Origin: CAVQBP01 sp964448105
Lineage (GTDB): Bacteria > Bacteroidota > Ignavibacteria > Ignavibacteriales > Ignavibacteriaceae
Assembly (NCBI GenBank): GCA_964448105.1
Contig: CAYUVK010000069.1
Span: forward strand, 1 to 26,111
Direction: 5' to 3'
DNA: 26,111 nt
Positions 16,871-23,444 of the stretch are shown here, piece after piece. The position numbers and the translations under genes were made by a program. How positions within the stretch are numbered: position 1 is the stretch's first letter; every line of letters starts with the position of its first letter. Below the pieces are notes generated by a model. It had not been told where the DNA came from. It worked only from the letters and a program-made list of their open reading frames with translations, and made no database searches.

Positions 16871-17718
16871 TTATTTAATCCTGCCTTAAAAACTTTTATC
16901 TGAAAAAATGATTTAATAAATAGGTTAAATTTACTGAAGTTTGAAACTCTAATTCTTTCCAGCTTTATCTCTTCGATTGATTTCCCTTTCAGTTTTTTAA
17001 AAAGAGTTCTATAGTAGATATAAGCTAAATAAACACCTAGACGAACACCAATCGGAAGTTTCATAATCCCGATAAAGGCTTCGTTAAATTCTTCCTCAAT
17101 CTCTTTTTCAAACTGCATTTTATTGAAATCGGTAATTTCATTAACATGGTGTACATCCGGTAAATAAATTCTGCCGCGATCATCAATATCATCCTTTATA
17201 TCGCGTAAAAAATTTACTTTCTGAAATGCGGAGCCAAGCTTTTTAGCGTAGGGTTTCAACTCATTAAAAAGGGGTGGATCATTTTGAACAAAAACTCTTA
17301 GGCACATCAATCCGACAACTTCGGCGGAGCCGTTTACGTATTCATCATAGCTTTGCTTTTCATGTGAAGATATAGAAAGATCCATTTCCATACTTTTTAA
17401 GAATGCGTCAATCAATTCAATTTCTATTTTGTATTCTCTAACTGTTTTCTGAAAAGAATGTAAAATAGGATTTGTTGAAATTCCCATTTCAATGGCTTCG
17501 AAAGTATCTTTTTTAAATTTATTTAAGAGATATTTTTTATCATATCCGTGAAACGTATCGACTATTTCGTCAGCAATTCTCACAAATCCATAAATATTAT
17601 AAATCGGTTCACGGTATTGTTTATGAAAAGCTTTAATTCCCAGGCTGAAAGATGTACTGTAAATTTTGGTAATTATTTTGCTAGTTTCTGCGCTGGTTTT
17701 ATTATATAGTTGAATCAT
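16867..17718 (-). CDS. crtB: Phytoene synthase
   Basis: 283 residues of the trans-isoprenyl diphosphate synthase, head-to-head class. Both aspartate-rich motifs are present: D50-EIV-D54 in RIADEIVDTF and D173-IKD-D177 in NFLRDIKDDIDDRGRIYLP, the CrtB signature. The YGFVRIADE and EVVGLMCL segments also fit. It condenses two geranylgeranyl diphosphates to phytoene at the membrane surface using Mg2+. It overlaps crtI by 17 bp upstream and the unknown exported protein by 4 bp (TTGA) downstream. No geranylgeranyl diphosphate synthase gene was seen in the window, so the precursor must come from elsewhere in the genome. Squalene synthase is excluded by the motif wording and by context. Confidence 0.93.
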   Translation of the reverse strand: MIQLYNKTSAETSKIITKIYSTSFSLGIKAFHKQYREPIYNIYGFVRIADEIVDTFHGYDKKYLLNKFKKDTFEAIEMGISTNPILHSFQKTVREYKIEIELIDAFLKSMEMDLSISSHEKQSYDEYVNGSAEVVGLMCLRVFVQNDPPLFNELKPYAKKLGSAFQKVNFLRDIKDDIDDRGRIYLPDVHHVNEITDFNKMQFEKEIEEEFNEAFIGIMKLPIGVRLGVYLAYIYYRTLFKKLKGKSIEEIKLERIRVSNFSKFNLFIKSFFQIKVFKAGLNN

Positions 17719-19177
17719 TTAGTATCCTTTCCGTTACTAATTTTGAACTAATTATAACCATAGGCAGCCCTGTGCCCGGTGTAGTTGACGCACCGACATA
17801 GAATAAATTTGGAAAGACTTCATCTTTATTTGATGGGCGAAAAGCCCCGACCTGGTTTAAATCATGAGCCAAACCCAGCCCGCTCCCCTTATAAAGATTA
17901 AAATTATCTGCCCAATCTTTGGGAGTTAAAATTTTTTTTGTGATGATGTTATTTTTGATATCAAAACCGATTCTGGCTGATAAATCCTTGATTATATTTT
18001 CCGTTAATATTTCCTTATCCGACCAATCCTTTTTATACCTTAAATCAGGAACAGGACAGAGAATGAATAAATTTTCGCATCCTTCGGGAGCAGAATTTTC
18101 CTCGGATTTGGAAAGTACATTTACATAGTAATATGGTTTTTGAGGGCTAATCGAAGATGTAAAAATTGTATCTGCATAACCGCGAAAATTATTTCCAAGG
18201 AAGTAGTTGTGATGAATAAGTTTGTCAATCTTTCCACGAACTCCCAAATAGATTGTGAATGGAGCTAAAGTCCAGTGCATTTTATCGAGTTTTTCTTCAT
18301 TAAAATTTTTTCTGCCAAGAACTTGGCCCCTAAATGAAGCTGCATCGGAATTGGAAATGAATATATCTGCAATCCATCTTTTACCATTTTGATCGATCAT
18401 TTCCGAAATTTTTCCGTTGCTGTTTCCAACTCCAACTATTTCGGTATTAAAAACAAATTCAACTCCTTTTTCTTTTAATATTTTTACAATTTCTTCTACT
18501 ATCCTGTACATCCCGCCTTTGACTTTCCAATACCCGTTATGCTTCATTTCCGTATAATTAAGAAGCGAATAAATAGCAGGAGTTTTAAATGGTGTAGCAC
18601 CCAAAAAGAAGGCAACTAAGGAGAAAATAATTCTCACCTCTTCGGATTTGAAATTCTTTTCAACTTCGTTCCAAATTGTTTTATAGAGATATGGAATATG
18701 TTTAAGCGGGATTCTTGTTAAACTTAAAATATATTCCAGCTTATTGTTAAAATTAGATTTAACAACTTTATCTTCGGTATCGTGAAAAAATTCTCCCGCT
18801 CTTTTTAAATATGCTTGAGCTTTTCGGGCCAGGTCAGGTTCAACGTCACTGAATTCTTTTTCCAACTTATCAAGTGATTTCCATATTAAACGAGGTCTTT
18901 CTTTTCCTTCAAAGAATACCTGGTAAAGCGGATCTAATTCTTCAAGTTCAACCGGATTTTTTATACCAACCGAGTTAAATAATTCATCCATCTCATAAGT
19001 CATGCTCATAAAGCTCGGACCCATATCGAACCTGAATCCGTCAGATTCAATTATATTTAATCTGCCTCCGGGAGTTGAAGCTTTTTCAATAACTGTTACC
19101 TTGTATCCGTTAAAGGACAAACGTAAAGCTGTTGACAAACCACCCAAACCTGACCCGATTATTAAAGCTCTTTTCAT
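17702..19177 (-). CDS. crtI: Phytoene desaturase
   Basis: 491 residues of the FAD-dependent CrtI family. The N-terminal dinucleotide motif is GSGLGG (8-13) in ALIIGSGLGGLSTALRL, followed by VIEKASTPGGRLN and GFRFDMGPSFMSM. The C-terminal FAD motif is FYVGASTTPGTGLPMVI. It is expected to convert phytoene stepwise to lycopene using FAD and a terminal acceptor. Adjacency to crtB with a 17-bp overlap supports the phytoene-desaturase role over the other family member at 14152-15645. It starts 23 bp after the stop of the DUF4397 gene with no hairpin between, so both probably lie on one transcript. No strong ribosome-binding site precedes the ATG. Confidence 0.9.
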   Translation of the reverse strand: MKRALIIGSGLGGLSTALRLSFNGYKVTVIEKASTPGGRLNIIESDGFRFDMGPSFMSMTYEMDELFNSVGIKNPVELEELDPLYQVFFEGKERPRLIWKSLDKLEKEFSDVEPDLARKAQAYLKRAGEFFHDTEDKVVKSNFNNKLEYILSLTRIPLKHIPYLYKTIWNEVEKNFKSEEVRIIFSLVAFFLGATPFKTPAIYSLLNYTEMKHNGYWKVKGGMYRIVEEIVKILKEKGVEFVFNTEIVGVGNSNGKISEMIDQNGKRWIADIFISNSDAASFRGQVLGRKNFNEEKLDKMHWTLAPFTIYLGVRGKIDKLIHHNYFLGNNFRGYADTIFTSSISPQKPYYYVNVLSKSEENSAPEGCENLFILCPVPDLRYKKDWSDKEILTENIIKDLSARIGFDIKNNIITKKILTPKDWADNFNLYKGSGLGLAHDLNQVGAFRPSNKDEVFPNLFYVGASTTPGTGLPMVIISSKLVTERILNDSTI

Positions 19178-19200
19178 TTTTAAATATTAATTCTTAATGT

Positions 19201-20934
19201 TTATTTAAGTAATGTCATTTTTTTAGTTTGAATAAAATTGCCAGTTTTTAATTGATATAAATAAACACCGCTTGAAAGATCATTCGCAATAAAATCGATG
19301 TTATAATTTCCTGCATTCATCTCTTTATTTATCAGTGTTGCAACTTCCTGGCCTAGCATATTAAACACCTTCAATGTTACCGTCTGATTAACCGGCAAAG
19401 AAAATTGAATCTTTGTAGAAGGATTAAAAGGGTTAGGGTAATTTTGTTTTAGATTATAATTTTTCGGAACAGTGATCTCTGTTGTTTTAACATCAGTTAA
19501 TGTTCCGAATTGCACAACTGTCCCGTTTGCTAAAGCAGCAAAGACACCGAATGGTTCACCATTCTGGTTAGCTGAAGGATCGAGAAATCCGGAAGCAAAT
19601 ACTGCTGCAGTTTTACCTGCAAGACCGCTTAAATCTGCATTGAGAGAAGTTACAATTGTGTTATTATCACCACCCGGCGTAATATCTAAAATATAGGCTG
19701 CAGGCGGAACAGAAATATAATCTGTTATATCACCATACGCGGCATTATCTACTAGTGTGGCAACTCCTCTAGCAACAATATCAACTGTTGGAGCGTCGGT
19801 AGAACCATGTAAAACGAAGAAGTCAACTTTAGCAGAATCATATGCAGATTCCCTTGCCATATCATTAACAAATAAAGTAAACGCAGTACTTTTCCCATCC
19901 GGATTTGCTGAATAATTAGATGGATTTAAGACACCATTAGCAAATGCAACGTAAGTTCCGCCGGCATTCAATGTTACTTGAAAATTCTTTAAAGTATCAT
20001 TTACAGAAGAGCTGCTGGAAGGTGCAACACCAATATTTAATAATACTCCGGCAGGTGCATTAATAAATGGTGTAGCTTTTCTAAATCCGAAATTGTCTAA
20101 TAATAAATTACCGTTTAAATAAATATCGACCGGATTAGCATTAACCTCTGCTGCATTGTGAATTACCTGCAGCCTCGCATTTGGCTGGAATTGAACAACT
20201 GTTCCATTTGACAAGGCAGCAAAAACGCCAAAGGCATTTCCATTCTGATTACTCGAAGGATCTAAAAATCCGGAAGCAAAAACTACTGCACTAGATCCGT
20301 CTAATCCATTTAAATCAGCTAGAACGGAAGTAACAACGGTATTATTATCATCTCCGGGTGTAATATCTAATGAATAAGTAGCAGGATCTACTTCAAGATA
20401 AGAAGTGATATCGCCATAAGCCGCATTATCAACTAACTTTCCAACTCCCCGTGCAAGAATATCAACAGTCGGTGCATCTGTCGAACCATGTAAAACAAAG
20501 AAATCGACTTTTTCAGAATTTGAAGCAGACTCCTTCCCCATGTCTTTAATTAAAAGAGTAAATGCCGTACTTTTTCCATCAGGATTAGCAGCATACATTC
20601 CGGGGTCTAAGACACCATTAGCAATTACAACATATGTTTCACCGGCAGTTAATGTTGCTTGAAAATTTTTCAATGTGTCGTTAACCGAACTGCCGTTTGC
20701 AGGTGCAACACCTATATTTAATAATACACCTGCTGGTGCATCAATAAAATTAGTTGCAGTTCTAAATTTGAAATTATCCAGTAAAAGAGTTCCGTTTAAG
20801 TAAATATCTACCGAATCGGCAGCAACATCTGATGCATTATGGATTACTTGTAATCTGGCAGTTTGCGCAAAAGAGAAAGACTGAAGCATTAGAAGTAAAC
20901 CAAACAATATATAGATAGCTCTCTTTGTTCTCAT
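19201..20934 (-). CDS. Secreted tandem DUF4397 protein with T9SS sorting domain
   Basis: 577 residues: signal peptide (1-23, ending SFAQ), two 224-residue DUF4397-type repeats (26-249 and 253-476), and a C-terminal type IX secretion sorting domain with NYPNPFNPST (498-507), VFNMLGQEVATL and a basic end (QTKKMTLLK). Each repeat has two sub-motifs, VIHNAS/AxV...VDIYLNG and VLHGSTDAPTVDI, so the pattern occurs four times. DUF4397 is an extracellular beta-rich domain of unknown function. The protein should cross the outer membrane through T9SS and be anchored or released at the surface. It is the promoter-proximal gene of the carotenoid operon, directly after the CarH-type operator, with AAAAGGAGATACA before its ATG. 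Confidence 0.88.
   Translation of the reverse strand: MRTKRAIYILFGLLLMLQSFSFAQTARLQVIHNASDVAADSVDIYLNGTLLLDNFKFRTATNFIDAPAGVLLNIGVAPANGSSVNDTLKNFQATLTAGETYVVIANGVLDPGMYAANPDGKSTAFTLLIKDMGKESASNSEKVDFFVLHGSTDAPTVDILARGVGKLVDNAAYGDITSYLEVDPATYSLDITPGDDNNTVVTSVLADLNGLDGSSAVVFASGFLDPSSNQNGNAFGVFAALSNGTVVQFQPNARLQVIHNAAEVNANPVDIYLNGNLLLDNFGFRKATPFINAPAGVLLNIGVAPSSSSSVNDTLKNFQVTLNAGGTYVAFANGVLNPSNYSANPDGKSTAFTLFVNDMARESAYDSAKVDFFVLHGSTDAPTVDIVARGVATLVDNAAYGDITDYISVPPAAYILDITPGGDNNTIVTSLNADLSGLAGKTAAVFASGFLDPSANQNGEPFGVFAALANGTVVQFGTLTDVKTTEITVPKNYNLKQNYPNPFNPSTKIQFSLPVNQTVTLKVFNMLGQEVATLINKEMNAGNYNIDFIANDLSSGVYLYQLKTGNFIQTKKMTLLK
19507..20178 (-). repeat. Second DUF4397 tandem repeat unit (224 codons)
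   Basis: Codons 253-476 of the surface-protein gene, equal in length to the first unit at 20188-20859 and collinear with it without gaps. The protein sequences are very similar, but codons differ often at third positions, so the duplication is old and the protein sequence has been kept by selection or exchange. Confidence 0.8.
20188..20859 (-). repeat. First DUF4397 tandem repeat unit (224 codons)
   Basis: Codons 26-249 of the surface-protein gene. It aligns end to end with codons 253-476. Shared blocks include LQVIHNA, VDIYLNG, LLDNF, APAGVLLNIGVAP, FFVLHGSTDAPTVDI and DNAAYGDIT. Confidence 0.8.
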
Positions 20935-20962
20935 TGTATCTCCTTTTGATTGTTAATTAAGC

Positions 20963-21012
20963 GTCTAATAAATGTCTAATTAAATATATGAAATTGTCTA
21001 AGTTTTGTCAAG
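20963..21012 (-). promoter_or_regulatory. Carotenoid operon promoter with 11-bp-phased CarH-type operator
   Basis: On the plus strand GTCTAA occurs at 20963, 20974 and 20996, and GTCAAG at 21007. Spacings are 11, 22 and 11 bp, so all four share an 11-bp register; the empty slot at 20985 reads TATATG. Read on the minus strand the unit is TTAGACA. The most upstream unit forms TTGACA (21011-21006), a -35/-33 element. Twenty bases after its TTG comes TATATTTA (20988-20981), close to the Bacteroidota TAnnTTTG, also readable as TATATT at 17-bp spacing. Units therefore cover the promoter from -35 to past the start site. Known CarH operators are tandem 11-bp repeats over a -35 element; the match here is by layout. 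Confidence 0.7.
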
Positions 21013-21135
21013 TATTTTTTGTTGCTATAAACTGGAGGGCTGAAAAAACAGTGAAAAATTGCACAATATTTATATTATCATGTGATTTAAATTCTAAAAG
21101 GTGTAATAAAAATAGGGATATATTTTATAAAATAC

Positions 21136-21166
21136 TTGACAAATATTAGACATAATATTATTTTAA
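21136..21166 (+). promoter_or_regulatory. carH promoter with two 11-bp-phased operator units
   Basis: TTGACA at 21136-21141 and TAGACA at 21147-21152 are 11 bp apart and match the units in front of the carotenoid operon. TTG (21136-21138), 20 bases, then TATTTTAA (21159-21166) forms a promoter with the same geometry as the divergent one. The transcription start would fall at or within a few bases of the ATG at 21171, so the mRNA may be leaderless; no ribosome-binding site is visible. The layout suggests that the regulator represses its own gene. Confidence 0.6.
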
Positions 21167-21170
21167 TTGA

Positions 21171-22106
21171 ATGAATTCAGAAAAAAAATATTCGATTAAA
21201 GCTGTTTCAAGAATTTCAGGATTAAGTGAATTTGTAATTCGAGCCTGGGAAAAAAGATATAATGCGGTTGAGCCTTCAAGAACCGACACAAATAGGAGAA
21301 TCTATTCTGAAGAAGATATTGAAAAACTCAATTTACTACGGGAGGCCACACAAAATGGGCATAGCATTGGAAATATTGCTGATTTGAGTATTGATGCATT
21401 AAAAGGTTTAGTCGGTGCAAAAAAAGTAAATAATAAAATTGAAAATCCTACTTTAAACAATAATAAAGGATATTCAGATCACCTGGAAATATGTCTTGAT
21501 GCAATCAAAAACTTAAATGGGGAAAAACTTGAAAGAGAGCTTTTAAAAGCTTCTGTAAATTTATCCCAGCCGGTTCTCTTTGAAAAATTGTTAATTCCAT
21601 TACTAGAAAAGATAGGTGAAAATTGGCAGGAAGGCGGATACAGGGTAGTTAATGAACACATGGCATCTACCATAATCGGCGGGTTCTTATCAAACTTAAG
21701 AGAGAACTTCAAAATTCCGAATACAGCACCTAAAATTTTATTTGCCACACCAATGGGACAACATCACGAATTCGGTGCACTATTAGCTGCAGCAGTTGCC
21801 GCCTCTGCGGGATGGAAAACAATTTATTTGGGTCCAAATCTACCAATGGTAGATTTTATTAATGCCGCTGAAAAACTTGACGCAAAAGTAATTGCTTTAT
21901 CTTTAATTTACCCCCCGAATGATCTTCAATTAAGAAAAGAATTAGAGAAATTAAATATATTAAATAAAGACGTTGCAATTGTTGCAGGTGGTAGGGTTGC
22001 GAATACATATCTTGATATATTAAATGAATTAAATGTGCATTTAGTAATAGATTTTAATGAATTCAGGAACGTCTTGGATTCATTACTCAAAGAAAAAATA
22101 AACTAG
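21171..22106 (+). CDS. carH: CarH-type B12-dependent photoreceptor, MerR-family repressor
   Basis: 311 residues in three parts: a MerR-type winged HTH (KYSIKAVSRISGLSEFVIRAWEKRY, residues 6-30, to about 80), a four-helix bundle (about 100-180) and a Rossmann-type cobalamin-binding domain (about 186-308). The bundle holds W152-x9-E162-H163 (WQEGGYRVVNEH), the signature that in Thermus CarH covers the adenosyl group of AdoCbl and senses light. The B12 motif is GQHHEFG (196-202) with His199 as likely cobalt ligand; Gln replaces the more usual acidic residue before it. SLIYP (244-248) and GG (273-274) follow as in B12-binding folds. It is divergent from the carotenoid operon with shared operators, so it is expected to repress in the dark and release on light-driven AdoCbl breakdown. 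Confidence 0.88.
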   Translation: MNSEKKYSIKAVSRISGLSEFVIRAWEKRYNAVEPSRTDTNRRIYSEEDIEKLNLLREATQNGHSIGNIADLSIDALKGLVGAKKVNNKIENPTLNNNKGYSDHLEICLDAIKNLNGEKLERELLKASVNLSQPVLFEKLLIPLLEKIGENWQEGGYRVVNEHMASTIIGGFLSNLRENFKIPNTAPKILFATPMGQHHEFGALLAAAVAASAGWKTIYLGPNLPMVDFINAAEKLDAKVIALSLIYPPNDLQLRKELEKLNILNKDVAIVAGGRVANTYLDILNELNVHLVIDFNEFRNVLDSLLKEKIN

Positions 22107-22149
22107 TACATTTAAATTAACACATCTCAATACCTTTAGCGTATTCACT

Positions 22150-22163
22150 TCTGTAATTACAGA
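22150..22163. promoter_or_regulatory. 14-bp perfect palindrome upstream of HiPIP gene
   Basis: TCTGTAATTACAGA is a perfect palindrome 75-88 bp before the HiPIP ATG and about 20 bp upstream of a candidate -33 element. It could be a dimeric regulator's site. There is no matching T-run for a terminator. The regulator is unknown. Confidence 0.35.
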
Positions 22164-22182
22164 GAATAAGTTTATTAACATG

Positions 22183-22214
22183 TTTGCATAAAAAAAGTAA
22201 TTAATATAAATTTT
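22183..22214 (+). promoter_or_regulatory. Candidate HiPIP promoter
   Basis: TTTG at 22183-22186, then 20 bases, then TAAATTTT (22207-22214) matches the Bacteroidota -33 TTTG / -7 TAnnTTTG pattern, with the same N20 spacing as the two carotenoid-region promoters. It would start transcription about 15-20 bp before the ATG at 22238. Confidence 0.4.
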
Positions 22215-22237
22215 CGATAAATTATTTGGATAATATT

Positions 22238-22585
22238 ATGGAAAAAATAGATCGCAAAAAATTCTTTAAGCATGCGGCAGCTTTAAGCTTTACAGGTTTG
22301 GGTGCAATTACTTTTTTAGCAGGCTGCGGTAAAAAGAATGAGCCCGGTTCGGCTAAACAAGCTTCGGGTCCCTGCAGTGATTTAAGCGGGCTTACAGAAT
22401 CAGAAAAGCAAACAAGAGACTTATACAGATATGTTGCAAACTCCCCCCATGAAGATAAAAAATGCCACTTATGCAATTACTTTATTCCTCCTAAGGGTGA
22501 AGCAAAATGCGGTACCTGCCAGGTTGTAAAAGGTCCAATAAACCCTAATGGATACTGCACATCCTGGGTTCAGAAGACAGCATAA
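22238..22585 (+). CDS. High-potential iron-sulfur protein (HiPIP), lipoprotein form
   Basis: The frame also opens at a TTG (22226), but the ATG at 22238 gives a normal leader, so 115 residues are annotated. The leader DRKKFFKHAAALSF resembles a Tat signal with Lys in place of the second Arg, and it ends in a lipobox FLAGC (Cys30). The mature part has Cys76-x2-Cys79 (CHLC) and C94-x6-I-x3-GYC107-x2-W, which fits the HiPIP signature C-x(6,9)-[LIVM]-x(3)-G-[YW]-C-x(2)-[FYW], giving [4Fe-4S] ligands Cys76, 79, 94 and 107. Cys46 and Cys91 are extra. HiPIPs carry single electrons in the periplasm; the partner here is not evident. It lies 131 bp after carH on the same strand with its own candidate promoter. 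Confidence 0.88.
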   Translation: MEKIDRKKFFKHAAALSFTGLGAITFLAGCGKKNEPGSAKQASGPCSDLSGLTESEKQTRDLYRYVANSPHEDKKCHLCNYFIPPKGEAKCGTCQVVKGPINPNGYCTSWVQKTA

Positions 22586-22670
22586 AATATTCTCAAATCG
22601 AAATTATTGAATTTTTCTTTCAGGTCTTATGGATTTGAAGATAATTTAACTGCTAAATTTCTAATATTTG

Positions 22671-23177
22671 TTACATGCCATAACATTCATCCAACTCCCA
22701 TTTCAAAGGATTATTCTGAATATAATTTCTAATCCTAAATAGATCGTTTTCATTTCTTATGATATGATCGTAAAATCTGGACTGCCAAGAAAATGATTGA
22801 AAATTGTTTTTATGAGCCCATTTTGCTGCAGCAGATTTAAAACTGCCAATTACATTTCCTAACGTTGGTCCGGTGGATTGTAGAGACGGGGCATGCCCCG
22901 TCTCTACGGCGTAAATAATTATAATGCCATAAATGTGATTAGGCATAATTACAAAGTAGTCGATATCAATTTTTTTGTAATGGCTTGGAATGTTCATCCA
23001 AAAATTATAAACCGTCTCACCCAACCGATTTAATATCATCTTATTATTTTTAATTTCCCTGAACCAGCATTTCATATCTTTTGTACAAATGGTTACATAA
23101 TACCACCATGGAGTTGAATAGTCCCATTCTTTTAATCTTGCAGATTCAATTCGGTATGTATTTTTATAAATCCCCAT
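22671..23177 (-). CDS. REP-associated tyrosine transposase (RAYT) with altered HUH motif
   Basis: 168 residues, full length for the Y1 transposase family. Family landmarks are YYVTICTKD (27-35), IDYFVIMPNH (72-81), GNVIGSFKSAAA (107-118), WQSRFYDHIIRNENDLFRIR (131-150, Tyr136 as catalytic Tyr) and YIQNNPLKW (152-160). The metal-binding HUH motif normally reads MPNH-(hydrophobic)-H-GI; here it is MPNHIYGI, with Tyr83 (codon at 22929-22931, TAT on the minus strand) instead of the second His. One C-to-T change would explain this. Cleavage activity is therefore doubtful. Between the HUH strand and the helix lies VETGHAPSLQ, encoded by a perfect 28-bp palindrome. The gene is single and flanked by AT-rich intergenic DNA. 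Confidence 0.85.
   Translation of the reverse strand: MGIYKNTYRIESARLKEWDYSTPWWYYVTICTKDMKCWFREIKNNKMILNRLGETVYNFWMNIPSHYKKIDIDYFVIMPNHIYGIIIIYAVETGHAPSLQSTGPTLGNVIGSFKSAAAKWAHKNNFQSFSWQSRFYDHIIRNENDLFRIRNYIQNNPLKWELDECYGM
22880..22907. repeat. Perfect 28-bp REP-like palindrome inside the RAYT gene
   Basis: The half-site GTAGAGACGGGGCA (22880-22893) is followed directly by its exact reverse complement, with no loop. It is much more GC-rich than its surroundings. It stays in frame in the RAYT gene, encoding VETGHAPSL plus one more codon. Palindromes of this GTAGAGACGGGGC...type are familiar to me as dispersed repeats in several bacterial phyla, and RAYTs are known to mobilise such REP sequences. 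Confidence 0.8.
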
Positions 23178-23314
23178 GAAGATGAAATTAAAATAAGGAA
23201 TTCAAATAATTAATTCAATTAATTATCACTTTGGTAAAGAAATGGTATATCCTGTTCCTAAAGTATTTATAATTATATACCTTAAATGGTTCAGTTCTAA
23301 TCTCATGGTTCTGT

Positions 23315-23381
23315 AAAGGTTTGGATTACCTTTCCTTATATTTTTGAGAATCTAATTAATAGATTCTGGCTTTTTATTTTT
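23315..23381 (+). terminator. Orphan tandem hairpins with T-run
   Basis: Two adjacent hairpins: AAAGGT (23315-23320) with ACCTTT (23328-23333), and AGAATCT (23347-23353) with AGATTCT (23361-23367), the second followed by GGCTTTTTATTTTT. This has the shape of an intrinsic terminator on the plus strand. The nearest plus-strand gene upstream ends at 22585, beyond the opposite-strand RAYT gene, so no annotated gene is served by it. It may end an unannotated transcript in 23178-23345 or attenuate the AraC-type gene's leader. Confidence 0.45.
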
Positions 23382-23444
23382 AATATGATTAAAATATAAC
23401 CTCCCGCTAAAAATATATTAGATCTCAAATTTGAATTATTCTCT

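Noticed and set aside
17919..18128. 69-codon plus-strand ORF opposite crtI
   Set aside because: Overlaps the conserved C-terminal half of crtI on the other strand and has no support of its own.
20963..21012. Regular GTCTAA repeats as a small CRISPR array
   Set aside because: Units are about 6-7 bp with 11-bp spacing, far too short for CRISPR repeats and spacers, and they overlay a promoter.
22226..22237. TTG start for the HiPIP gene
   Set aside because: It would add MDNI before the normal leader with no ribosome-binding site; the ATG at 22238 gives a typical signal sequence.
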